A stretch of 15,206 bases of DNA from Candidatus Tectomicrobia bacterium (GCA_016192135.1 JACPUR010000026.1:1-15206); one strand, 5' to 3'; counted from the first letter of the stretch, positions 1-15,043 are shown. Numbers and translations are program-made. Notes: generated by a model from the sequence alone, not told the origin.

Positions 1-140
<140 letters not shown>

Positions 141-162
141 CGGGTTTGGAGGAATCTTTCGC

Positions 163-238
163 AGGCCAGTGGCTCAATTGGTAGAGCACCGGACTCCAAA
201 TCCGGCGGTTGGGGGTTCGAGTCCCTCCTGGCCTGCCA
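163..238 (+). tRNA. trnW: tRNA-Trp (anticodon CCA), CCA end encoded
   Basis: A 76-nt cloverleaf can be folded by eye. The acceptor stem pairs AGGCCAG (163-169) with CTGGCCT (228-234), followed by discriminator G235 and an encoded CCA at 236-238. The D stem is GCTC/GAGC around the loop AATTGGTA. The anticodon stem pairs CCGGA (189-193) with TCCGG (201-205) around the loop CTCCAAA, giving anticodon CCA at 196-198. The T arm pairs GGGGG (211-215) with CCCTC (223-227), with one G-T pair, around TTCGAGT. A1-U72 and G73 match the usual bacterial tRNA-Trp identity elements. Its place between tuf and secE is the classic one. With only 22-23 nt on each side it must be cut from a polycistronic transcript by RNase P and 3' processing enzymes. 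Confidence 0.98.
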
Positions 239-261
239 GGCCTTTTCCCGGCGGAAGGACG

Positions 262-477
262 ATGACGGCCAAGGTGATGGATTGGTTCCGGCAGGCGCGG
301 CAGTTCCTGCTGGACGTGCAGGGCGAAGCCAAGCGGGTGACGTGGCTCGACCTGAAGCAGACGGCCGCCCAGACCGTCCTGGCGCTGGTATTCGTGTTCG
401 TCGTGGCGCTGTACCTGGGCATCGTGGACCTGGCGCTCTCGCGCATCATCAACTATCTCCTCAGGCTCGGGTTCTAG
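262..477 (+). CDS. secE: Preprotein translocase subunit SecE
   Basis: A 71-aa single-span SecE, the essential clamp of the SecYEG channel in the inner membrane. An amphipathic N-terminal helix (residues about 5-25) leads into the family motif at 22-28 (E-A-K-R-V-T-W), and then one hydrophobic membrane segment at about 36-60. The proline that usually follows the conserved tryptophan is leucine here (L29). The length fits the short single-TM form. I chose ATG 262 because the reading frame upstream runs through the tRNA gene and cannot be protein. GGAAGGA (253-259) is the ribosome binding site, although it sits only about 2-3 nt from the ATG; ATG 277 is a weaker alternative. The site could pair with TTCC or CCTT at 241-248. 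nusG follows after 14 nt, the standard secE-nusG pair. Confidence 0.95.
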   Translation: MTAKVMDWFRQARQFLLDVQGEAKRVTWLDLKQTAAQTVLALVFVFVVALYLGIVDLALSRIINYLLRLGF

Positions 478-491
478 GCGGAGGCCGGGTA

Positions 492-1022
492 ATGAGCACC
501 AAGCAATGGTACGTGGTTCACACCTACTCGGGCTTCGAGAACAAGGTGCGCCTCAGCGTCCAGGAGCAGTTCCGGGCCGCCGGCCTGGAGGAGAAGCTGG
601 GGGACATCGTGGTCCCCACCGAGCAGGTGGTCGAGGTGAAGGGGGGCAAGAAGCGCACCAGCTCCCGCAAGTTCTTCCCCGGCTACATCCTGATCGAGAT
701 GGAGTGCGACGAGAACACCTGGTACCTCGTGAAGAACACCCCCAAGGTGACGGGCTTCCTCGGGGGGAACACGCCTTCGCCGCTCAGCGACGCGGAGGTG
801 CAGAACGTCGTCAAGCAGATGCGGGGCGAGGTCGAGAAGCCGAAGCCCAAGGTGGAGTTCGAGAAGGGGGAGAACATCCGCGTCGTCGACGGCCCCTTCG
901 TGAACTTCACCGGGGTGATCGACGAGGTGCACCCCGACCGCGGCAAGCTCAAGGTGATGGTGAGCATTTTCGGGCGGACCACGCCGGTGGAGCTCGAGAT
1001 GCTCCAGGTGGAGAAGGTGTAG
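492..1022 (+). CDS. nusG: Transcription termination/antitermination protein NusG
   Basis: A 176-aa NusG, the conserved processivity factor that binds the RNA polymerase clamp and links it to Rho or to ribosomal protein S10. The N-terminal NGN domain (about 1-112) starts with the signature [11 protein letters not shown] and carries the [10 protein letters not shown] motif at 61-70. A charged linker (about 113-125) is followed by the KOW domain, with the core [11 protein letters not shown] at 131-141, and the protein ends in GRTTPVELE and a short tail. The length matches the standard two-domain form with no insertion. ATG 492 is preceded by GGAGG at 480-484 with 7-nt spacing. A longer reading frame exists upstream but overlaps secE and lacks NusG similarity. 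The next gene, rplK, begins 43 nt downstream after a strong hairpin. Confidence 0.97.
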   Translation: MSTKQWYVVHTYSGFENKVRLSVQEQFRAAGLEEKLGDIVVPTEQVVEVKGGKKRTSSRKFFPGYILIEMECDENTWYLVKNTPKVTGFLGGNTPSPLSDAEVQNVVKQMRGEVEKPKPKVEFEKGENIRVVDGPFVNFTGVIDEVHPDRGKLKVMVSIFGRTTPVELEMLQVEKV

Positions 1023-1050
1023 GGAGCGCCCTCACGGCGGGGCGGCTCCC
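1022..1050 (+). promoter_or_regulatory. Hairpin in the nusG-rplK spacer (rplK leader)
   Basis: GGGAGC (1022-1027) pairs perfectly with GCTCCC (1045-1050). The stem can be extended by GCCC (1028-1031) with GGGC (1040-1043), leaving one bulged G (1044) and an 8-nt loop. This gives 10 bp with one bulge, starting on the last base of the nusG stop codon. The rplK Shine-Dalgarno (GAGGAA, 1055-1060) lies outside the stem. No T-run follows, so it is not an intrinsic terminator. In E. coli, free L1 represses its operon by binding RNA just upstream of rplK, so the position suits an L1 operator. I do not see a clear match to the L1 recognition motif, so that role is only a guess. Confidence 0.5.
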
Positions 1051-1065
1051 CAGCGAGGAACCGAG

Positions 1066-1497
1066 ATGGCGAGCAAGAAGGAAGCGGTCGCCAAGGTGAA
1101 GCTCCAGATTCCGGCGGGCCAGGCCAACCCGGCCCCCCCGGTGGGGCCCGCCCTGGGCCAGCACGGCGTCAACATCATGGAGTTCTGCAAGTCCTTCAAC
1201 GCCCAGACCCAGGGCCAGGAAGGCACCATCATCCCCGTCGAGATCACCATCTTCGGGGACCGGAGCTTCACCTTCATCATGAAGAGCCCGCCGGCCTCCA
1301 TCCTTCTTAAGAAGGCGGCCAGCCTGGCGAAGGGCTCCAAGGAACCCGGGCGCACCGGCGTGGGCTCGGTGACCCGCAAGCAGGTCGAGGAGATCGCCGG
1401 CATCAAGAAGGCCGACCTCAACTGCTCCGACCTCGAGGCGGCCGTGAAGATTATCTCGGGCACCGCGCGGAGCATGGGGATCGAGGTCAAGGACTAG
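1066..1497 (+). CDS. rplK: 50S ribosomal protein L11
   Basis: A 143-aa L11, part of the GTPase-associated centre of the large subunit, where it binds the 1070 region of 23S rRNA and contacts elongation factors and RelA. The N-terminal domain (about 1-70) carries the proline-rich loop [14 protein letters not shown] (24-37), which forms the thiostrepton-sensitive interface with rRNA. The C-terminal RNA-binding domain (about 74-143) carries [11 protein letters not shown] (101-111), DLNC (117-120) and the terminal [11 protein letters not shown]. Length and both motifs are typical. ATG 1066 has GAGGAA (1055-1060) 5 nt upstream. rplA follows after 68 nt, as in the usual L11-L1 pair. Confidence 0.98.
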   Translation: MASKKEAVAKVKLQIPAGQANPAPPVGPALGQHGVNIMEFCKSFNAQTQGQEGTIIPVEITIFGDRSFTFIMKSPPASILLKKAASLAKGSKEPGRTGVGSVTRKQVEEIAGIKKADLNCSDLEAAVKIISGTARSMGIEVKD

Positions 1498-1507
1498 CCG
1501 CCGCAGT

Positions 1508-1541
1508 TCCCATCGAGTGGGAGGCGCCCCCCGGGGGCGCC
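1508..1541 (+). promoter_or_regulatory. Two back-to-back hairpins in the rplK-rplA spacer
   Basis: TCCCA (1508-1512) pairs with TGGGA (1518-1522) around TCGAG. Directly next to it, GGCGCCCC (1523-1530) pairs with GGGGCGCC (1534-1541) around a 3-nt loop, an almost perfect 19-nt GC palindrome. The two stems abut with no unpaired base and could stack coaxially. They lie 12 nt before the rplA Shine-Dalgarno (GGAGGA, 1553-1558). No T-tract follows, so termination is unlikely. Processing, mRNA stability or r-protein feedback are possible roles that the sequence cannot separate. Confidence 0.5.
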
Positions 1542-1565
1542 GCATGGACCACGGAGGATTCGGAT

Positions 1566-2270
1566 ATGTCACAGCACAGCAAGAGGTTCCGGGAGGCCGG
1601 CAAGAAGGTCGACCGGGAGAAGTTCTACCCCCTCGACGAGGCGGTGACCCTCGTCAAGGAGCTGGCCAAGGCCAAGTTCGACGAGACGGTCGAGATCGCG
1701 GCCAAGCTCGGGGTGGATCCCCGCCACGCGGACCAGATGGTCCGCGGCAGCGTGGCGCTGCCCCACGGGCTCGGCAAGTCCGAGCGGGTGGTCGCCTTCG
1801 CCAAGGGGGAGAAGGTGCGCGAGGCGAAGGAGGCCGGCGCGGACTTCGTGGGCGCCGAGGACCTGGTCGAGAAGATCCAGGGCGGCTGGCTCGACTTCGA
1901 GCGCGTGGTGGCCACCCCGGACGTGATGGGGCTGGTCGGGCGCCTCGGGCGGGTGCTGGGCCCCCGGGGGCTGATGCCCAACCCCAAGTCGGGCACGGTT
2001 TCGTTCGACATCGGCCGGGTGGTCAAGGAGATTAAGGCGGGCAAGGTGGAGTACCGCACCGAGAAGGCCGGGATCATCCACGCGCCGGTGGGCAAGGCCA
2101 GCTTCCCGCCCCAGGCCCTGGCCGAGAACATCCAGGCCGTGGTGGACGCCTTGGTCCGGGCCAAGCCCTCCACCAGCAAGGGCGTCTATTTCAAGAGTCT
2201 GACCGTATCGAGCACCATGGGGCCGGGGGTGAAGGTGGACCACCAGAGCCTCCTGGCCTCGCTGAAGTAG
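1566..2270 (+). CDS. rplA: 50S ribosomal protein L1
   Basis: A 234-aa L1, the protein of the mobile L1 stalk that helps release deacylated tRNA from the E site. In many bacteria it also represses its own mRNA. The family signature [15 protein letters not shown] is at 127-141, inside the inserted domain II (about 68-159). Domain I is made of both ends of the chain, with the conserved [10 protein letters not shown] near 217-226 at the C-terminus. Length is standard. ATG 1566 is preceded by GGAGGA (1553-1558) at 7 nt. The stop codon is 13 nt from the rplJ start, so translation of the two is probably coupled. No key residue appears to be missing. Confidence 0.98.
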   Translation: MSQHSKRFREAGKKVDREKFYPLDEAVTLVKELAKAKFDETVEIAAKLGVDPRHADQMVRGSVALPHGLGKSERVVAFAKGEKVREAKEAGADFVGAEDLVEKIQGGWLDFERVVATPDVMGLVGRLGRVLGPRGLMPNPKSGTVSFDIGRVVKEIKAGKVEYRTEKAGIIHAPVGKASFPPQALAENIQAVVDALVRAKPSTSKGVYFKSLTVSSTMGPGVKVDHQSLLASLK

Positions 2271-2283
2271 AGGAGCGCCTCCG
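2271..2283 (+). promoter_or_regulatory. rplJ ribosome binding site held in a mini-hairpin
   Basis: The whole rplA-rplJ spacer is 13 nt. It contains the Shine-Dalgarno AGGAG (2271-2275), whose GGAG can pair with CTCC (2279-2282) around a CGC loop, directly before G and the ATG at 2284. The rplA stop codon touches the site, so a terminating ribosome would open the stem. This arrangement favours coupled translation. It leaves no space for the long L10 leader seen before rplJ in E. coli. Confidence 0.55.
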
Positions 2284-2850
2284 ATGGCGACGGCGGTCAA
2301 GAAGGGTAGGCTGGCCGGGGGCTTGGCGCCCCGGCCGGAGAAGGTCGAAAAGCTCGGCGTGCTTCGGGCGAAGCTGGAGAAGTCGTCCTCGGTGGTCCTC
2401 TTCGACTTCCGGGGGCTGACGGTGGCCCAGATGACCACCCTCAGGCGCCGCGGCCGCGAGGCCGGGGTGGAGCTCTCCGTCATCAAGAACACCCTGCTGA
2501 ACCGGGCGGTGGAGGGGACCCCGTTCGAGGTGGTACGGGCGAAGCTGAACGGCCCGGTTTCCATCGCCACGACGGCGGGGGACCCGGCCGTGCCCGCCAA
2601 GGTCCTCAAGACTTTCCTGAAGGGCCTGCCCGCCGGCCAGATCCGGGGCGGGGCGATGCTGGACGGGAAGTTCCTGGAACCCGCTGAAATCGAAGCGATT
2701 GCGGACCTCCCCTCCCGCGAGGTGCTGCTCTCCCAGATGCTGGGGGCGCTGAACGGGGTGGCGGCGGGCCTGCCGCGGGTGCTCAACGCCCTGCTGCGGA
2801 AGCCCCTGTATGCCTTGCAGGCGATTGCAAAGTCGAAGGAAAAGGAGTAA
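2284..2850 (+). CDS. rplJ: 50S ribosomal protein L10
   Basis: A 188-aa L10, the base of the ribosomal stalk: its N-terminal domain binds 23S rRNA near L11 and its C-terminal helix carries the L12 dimers. Visible signatures are VVLFDFRGLTV (37-47), VIKNTLLNRA (66-75), GGAMLDGKF (122-130) and LPSREVLLSQMLG (142-154), followed by the long helix from about 155 to the lysine-rich end. Typical L10 proteins begin near residue 18 of this one, so there is an N-terminal extension of about 17 residues, basic and glycine-rich. ATG 2284 is preferred because it has AGGAG at 8-nt spacing; an in-frame TTG at 2323 would trim the extension but has a poor ribosome binding site. rplL follows after a 102-nt structured spacer. 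Confidence 0.97.
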   Translation: MATAVKKGRLAGGLAPRPEKVEKLGVLRAKLEKSSSVVLFDFRGLTVAQMTTLRRRGREAGVELSVIKNTLLNRAVEGTPFEVVRAKLNGPVSIATTAGDPAVPAKVLKTFLKGLPAGQIRGGAMLDGKFLEPAEIEAIADLPSREVLLSQMLGALNGVAAGLPRVLNALLRKPLYALQAIAKSKEKE

Positions 2851-2861
2851 ATAGAGAAGTT

Positions 2862-2933
2862 TGCCCCTGTGGGGGCACCGGGCGGATTTGTGCGTCTTTT
2901 GGGTGGCTCCGCGGAGCCGATGAGCAACCCGAA
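2862..2933 (+). promoter_or_regulatory. Structured rplJ-rplL spacer (two stem-loops)
   Basis: Stem 1 pairs TGCCCC (2862-2867) with GGGGCA (2872-2877) around TGTG. Stem 2 is composite. Outer TTTGGGT (2898-2904) pairs with ACCCGAA (2927-2933), with one G-U pair. Inner GGCTC (2905-2909) pairs with GAGCC (2914-2918) around CGCG, within a perfect 14-nt palindrome. An 8-nt bulge, GATGAGCA (2919-2926), lies on the 3' side only. A one-sided bulge starting GATGA between two helices resembles a kink-turn, the RNA shape r-protein operators often use, but the match is by eye. A 6-codon reading frame starts at ATG 2920 in this bulge and ends at TAA 2938-2940, 12 nt before rplL. L10-L12 feedback, RNase processing or setting of the L12:L10 ratio are possible roles. 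Confidence 0.5.
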
Positions 2934-2952
2934 CGTTTAAAGAAAGGGCAGA

Positions 2953-3330
2953 ATGGTGGCGACCAAAGAAGAAGTGATCACCTTCATCGAGAACATGACG
3001 GTCCTGGAGCTCAGCAACTTCGTGAAGGAGCTTGAGGAGAAGTTCGGCGTATCCGCGGCCGCCCCCATGATGATGGCGGGCCCCGGCATGGCCGGCGCCG
3101 CTCCGGCAGCCGAGGAGAAGACGGAGTTCTCGGTCATCCTCAAGGCGGTCGGCGCGGAGAAGATCAAGGTCATCAAGGTGGTCCGCGAGCTGACCAGCCT
3201 CGGCCTCAAGGAGGCCAAGGATCTCGTCGAGGGCGCTCCCAAGCCCGTCAAAGAGGGAATCTCCAAGGACGACGCCGACGCCGCCGCTGCCAAGCTGAAG
3301 GAGGTCGGCGCTGAAGTGGAGGTCGCTTAG
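2953..3330 (+). CDS. rplL: 50S ribosomal protein L7/L12
   Basis: A 125-aa L7/L12, the multi-copy acidic stalk protein that recruits and activates translational GTPases (EF-Tu, EF-G, IF2). The N-terminal dimerisation and L10-binding domain (about 1-36) starts [20 protein letters not shown] flexible hinge rich in Ala, Met, Gly and Pro occupies about 35-55. The globular C-terminal domain (about 56-125) carries the factor-binding face [20 protein letters not shown] (70-89), then [13 protein letters not shown]. Length and layout are standard. ATG 2953 is preceded by the purine-rich AAAGAAAGGG (2939-2948). L12 is needed in four to six copies per L10, so extra translation from the spacer upstream would make sense. 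Confidence 0.98.
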   Translation: MVATKEEVITFIENMTVLELSNFVKELEEKFGVSAAAPMMMAGPGMAGAAPAAEEKTEFSVILKAVGAEKIKVIKVVRELTSLGLKEAKDLVEGAPKPVKEGISKDDADAAAAKLKEVGAEVEVA

Positions 3331-3418
3331 GCTCACCCCCCGAGTGCTGATCCTTGTCGGCGCCTGGAGGTGTCTCCGGGCGCCGTGGCAACTGGAATCG
3401 CCCTCAAGGAGGTGAGCC
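3330..3418 (+). promoter_or_regulatory. rplL-rpoB spacer: long hairpin plus stem masking the rpoB Shine-Dalgarno
   Basis: The core is a 12-bp hairpin: CGGCGCCTGGAG (3358-3369) pairs with CTCCGGGCGCCG (3374-3385) around GTGT, with a single G-U pair. Outside it, GGCTCACC (3330-3337) is a perfect 8-bp complement of GGTGAGCC (3411-3418), with two further C-G pairs beyond one mismatch (3339-3340 with 3408-3409). The right arm overlaps the rpoB Shine-Dalgarno AAGGAGG (3406-3412). The left arm begins on the last base of the rplL stop codon. No T-run follows, so this is not an intrinsic terminator. In E. coli the same spacer holds an attenuator and an RNase III cleavage site; the core hairpin could serve as the latter. 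Masking of the rpoB site is inferred. Confidence 0.6.
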
Positions 3419-3421
3419 ATC

Positions 3422-7468
<4,047 letters not shown>

Positions 7469-7477
7469 GGGCTGGTC

Positions 7478-7541
7478 GGGCGGACCTCTGCCGCCTCGGG
7501 TTCAATCCCGCCCCCACGGGATGATCCCCAAGGAGGGATTG
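7478..7541 (+). promoter_or_regulatory. rpoB-rpoC spacer with alternative RNA pairings
   Basis: Several stems compete here. GGCGG (7479-7483) pairs with CCGCC (7491-7495). ATCCCG (7505-7510) pairs perfectly with CGGGAT (7517-7522) around CCCCCA. Alternatively CAATCCC (7503-7509) pairs perfectly with GGGATTG (7535-7541), which would cover the 3' part of the rpoC Shine-Dalgarno AAGGAGG (7530-7536) and the bases up to the TTG start. The last two share the same CCC tract and exclude each other. A two-state control of rpoC translation can be imagined, but C- and G-rich spacers pair easily by chance. Confidence 0.4.
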
Positions 7542-7543
7542 CA

Positions 7544-11758
<4,215 letters not shown>

Positions 11759-11783
11759 GGTCCGGAAACAGCGGGTTTTTCGG

Positions 11784-11809
11784 CCGGCGGCAGTTGACAA
11801 CCCCGCCGG
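11784..11809 (+). repeat. Inverted repeat over the -35 box of the rpsL promoter
   Basis: CCGGCGG (11784-11790) and CCGCCGG (11803-11809) are perfect 7-base inverted repeats 12 bases apart. The interval contains a second small dyad, GTTG-A-CAAC (11793-11801), which includes the TTGACA hexamer. A protein bound to this symmetric site would compete with sigma factor, so an operator is possible. The same bases also lie in the rpoC 3' untranslated RNA, where they could form a hairpin if transcription reads through. Confidence 0.45.
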
Positions 11810-11821
11810 TCCGTATATAAT
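11794..11821 (+). promoter_or_regulatory. Sigma-70-type promoter of the rpsL-rpsG-fusA-tuf operon
   Basis: A perfect -35 hexamer TTGACA (11794-11799) and a perfect -10 hexamer TATAAT (11816-11821) are separated by 16 bp. This is the only such pair I find in the non-coding parts of the window. It lies 36 nt after the rpoC stop. Transcription should start near 11827-11830, giving a leader of about 190 nt before rpsL. The segment just after the -10 box (CCGCACC, 11822-11828) is GC-rich; such discriminators are typical of r-protein and rRNA promoters under ppGpp/DksA control in proteobacteria, so stringent control is a reasonable inference. An inverted repeat overlaps the -35 box. Confidence 0.88.
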
Positions 11822-11827
11822 CCGCAC

Positions 11828-12017
11828 CTTCGCTGCGGGGATCGGGGCTCGCCTCGATCCCCCGCTTGCCATAACTGGTTGATTTTAAAGGAGATGATTC
11901 CTCTGCTGTAGGGAACACGTAGCAGGAGCCTCCCGACCGCCCGTGCCGGGCAAGGAACCGTTCCGCTGCTTCCCACGCAGTGAATCGCCCGTTCGGTTTT
12001 TTGCCGGGGAGGTGCCT
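11828..12017 (+). promoter_or_regulatory. Structured 5' leader of the rpsL operon
   Basis: About 190 nt of untranslated leader lie between the predicted transcription start and rpsL, with no credible gene. Stem A (11835-11865) has 13 bp with one bulged C around CTCG and sits almost at the 5' end. Stem B pairs CTGCT (11903-11907) with AGCAG (11921-11925). Stem C pairs CCTCCC (11929-11934) with the rpsL Shine-Dalgarno GGGAGG (12007-12012). Inside C lie stem D (GCCCG/CGGGC, 11939-11951) and, directly abutting it, stem E (AAGGAACCG 11952-11960 with CGGTTTTTT 11994-12002), which encloses stem F (CTGC/GCAG, 11966-11980). A 5-codon frame, ATG 11894 to TAG 11911, is preceded by AAAGGAG with no spacing. 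The fold suggests autogenous r-protein control; the ligand is unknown. Confidence 0.55.
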
Positions 12018-12389
12018 GTGCCCACCATCAGTCAGCTAGTCCGCAAAGGGCGCGAGAAGGTCCGGTCGAAGACGGACAGCCCGGCCCTCCGGAACTGTCC
12101 GCAGAAGCGGGGGGTGTGCGTCCGCGTCTACACCACCACCCCCAAAAAGCCGAACTCCGCGCTCCGCAAGGTGGCCCGCGTCCGGCTGACCAACGGGATG
12201 GAGGTCACCACCTACATCCCGGGCGAGGGCCACAACCTCCAGGAGCACTCGATCGTCTTGATCCGCGGGGGCCGGGTGAAGGACCTGCCGGGCATCCGCT
12301 ACCACGTCGTCCGCGGGACCCTGGACAGCGTCGGCGTCGAGAAGCGCCGGAAGAGCCGCTCCAAATACGGGGCCAAGCGGCCCAAGTAG
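12018..12389 (+). CDS. rpsL: 30S ribosomal protein S12
   Basis: A 123-aa S12, which lines the decoding centre and governs accuracy. It reads [11 protein letters not shown] at the N-terminus, then CPQKRGVC (27-34), [13 protein letters not shown] (39-51), [10 protein letters not shown] (69-78) and GGRVKDLPG (84-92), ending KYGAKRPK. K43 and K88, the streptomycin-resistance positions, are both wild-type lysine, and D89, the residue methylthiolated by RimO in many bacteria, is present. The start is GTG 12018, with GGGAGG (12007-12012) 5 nt upstream. A GTG at 11943 in the same frame would add 25 residues foreign to the family and is rejected. It is the first gene of the str-type operon, after its own promoter and leader; rpsG follows after 27 nt. 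Confidence 0.98.
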   Translation: MPTISQLVRKGREKVRSKTDSPALRNCPQKRGVCVRVYTTTPKKPNSALRKVARVRLTNGMEVTTYIPGEGHNLQEHSIVLIRGGRVKDLPGIRYHVVRGTLDSVGVEKRRKSRSKYGAKRPK

Positions 12390-12400
12390 CCGGGAAAAGA

Positions 12401-12416
12401 GGGAGAAGCCGCTCCG
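12401..12416 (+). promoter_or_regulatory. rpsG ribosome binding site held in a mini-hairpin
   Basis: GGAG (12402-12405), the core of the Shine-Dalgarno AGAGGGAG, can pair with CTCC (12412-12415) around AAGCCG, directly before G and the ATG at 12417. The layout (GGAG, loop, CTCC, G, ATG) is the same as before rplJ. In E. coli, S7 synthesis is coupled to S12 translation and S7 represses at this junction. The spacer here is only 27 nt, far too short for the E. coli-type S7 operator, but the hidden site still suits coupling. Confidence 0.5.
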
Positions 12417-12884
12417 ATGGCCAGGCGCAAGCGAATCACGAAACGGACCGTCCTTCCCGATCCGAAGTACAAGGACCGGCTCGTGACCAAGTTCATCAAC
12501 GCCCTGATGTACCAGGGCAAGAAGAGCCTGGCCGAGCGCGTCTTCTACGGCGCGATGGACATGGTCGAGGATAAGATGAAGGAAGACCCCCTCAAGGTCT
12601 TCAAGCGGGCGCTGGACAACGTGAAGCCGGCCCTCGAGGTGCGCTCCCGCCGCGTCGGCGGCGCCACCTACCAGGTGCCGGTCGAGGTGCGGCCCGACCG
12701 CCGCACCACGCTCAGCATCCGCTGGCTGATCGAGAACGCCCGGAGCCGGGACCGCCGCATCGCGAACGGCCTGGCCGCCGAAATCGTGGACGCCGCCAAC
12801 AACACGGGCGGGGCCGTCCGGGTGCGGGAGAACACGCACCGGATGGCCGAGGCGAACAAGGCGTTCGCCCACTACCGCTGGTAG
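12417..12884 (+). CDS. rpsG: 30S ribosomal protein S7
   Basis: A 155-aa S7, a primary assembly protein that nucleates the 3' major domain of 16S rRNA and contacts E-site tRNA. The N-terminus is basic ([17 protein letters not shown]). Family motifs include [16 protein letters not shown] (about 25-40), the beta-hairpin region [17 protein letters not shown] (about 76-92), and the [10 protein letters not shown] helix, followed by the conserved end [19 protein letters not shown]. The length is standard for bacteria, without the C-terminal extension of E. coli K strains. ATG 12417 has a purine-rich site ending at 12405. It lies between rpsL (27 nt before) and fusA (19 nt after), the fixed order of the str operon. 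Confidence 0.98.
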   Translation: MARRKRITKRTVLPDPKYKDRLVTKFINALMYQGKKSLAERVFYGAMDMVEDKMKEDPLKVFKRALDNVKPALEVRSRRVGGATYQVPVEVRPDRRTTLSIRWLIENARSRDRRIANGLAAEIVDAANNTGGAVRVRENTHRMAEANKAFAHYRW

Positions 12885-12903
12885 CAGTCAAGGGGAATTT
12901 GCC

Positions 12904-15012
<2,109 letters not shown>

Positions 15013-15016
15013 GCAG

Positions 15017-15043
15017 CCCAGGCCCCTCATGCGGGGCCCTGGG
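15017..15043 (+). promoter_or_regulatory. Hairpin in the fusA-tuf spacer
   Basis: CCCAGGCCCC (15017-15026) pairs with GGGG (15033-15036) and CCTGGG (15038-15043) around TCATGC, with one bulged C (15037): 10 bp. The stem begins 4 nt after the fusA stop codon. It is followed by GAACTGAAG rather than a T-run, so it is not a standard terminator, and tuf is still expected on the same transcript. Processing that lets tuf mRNA accumulate separately is possible, since EF-Tu is needed in large excess over EF-G. Confidence 0.5.

Noticed and set aside
169-261. An in-frame upstream extension of secE
   Set aside because: It would translate the tRNA-Trp gene. The SecE family start fits ATG 262 with GGAAGGA upstream.
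7497-7510. tRNA-like T-arm (GGGTTCAATCCC) in the rpoB-rpoC spacer
   Set aside because: The loop is one base short for a T-loop, and no acceptor, anticodon or D arm can be built around it. Chance resemblance.
11762-11783. Hairpin after the rpoC stop (CCGGAAA with TTTTCGG) as an intrinsic terminator
   Set aside because: The T-run is part of the stem and not downstream of it, the stem is weak, and GC-rich sequence follows.
11866-11888. A second promoter (TTGCCA and a TTTTAA-like box) inside the rpsL leader
   Set aside because: The spacing between boxes is far too short and both boxes match poorly.
11994-12002. Six-T run in the rpsL leader as an attenuator terminator
   Set aside because: The only GC-rich hairpin ending right before it has a 3-bp core (CCG/CGG) or a 2-nt loop; the T-run pairs better inside a longer stem.
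11943-12017. A 25-residue N-terminal extension of S12 starting at GTG 11943
   Set aside because: S12 universally begins near the [10 protein letters not shown] segment, GTG 12018 has a good Shine-Dalgarno, and the extra residues look like translated leader RNA.
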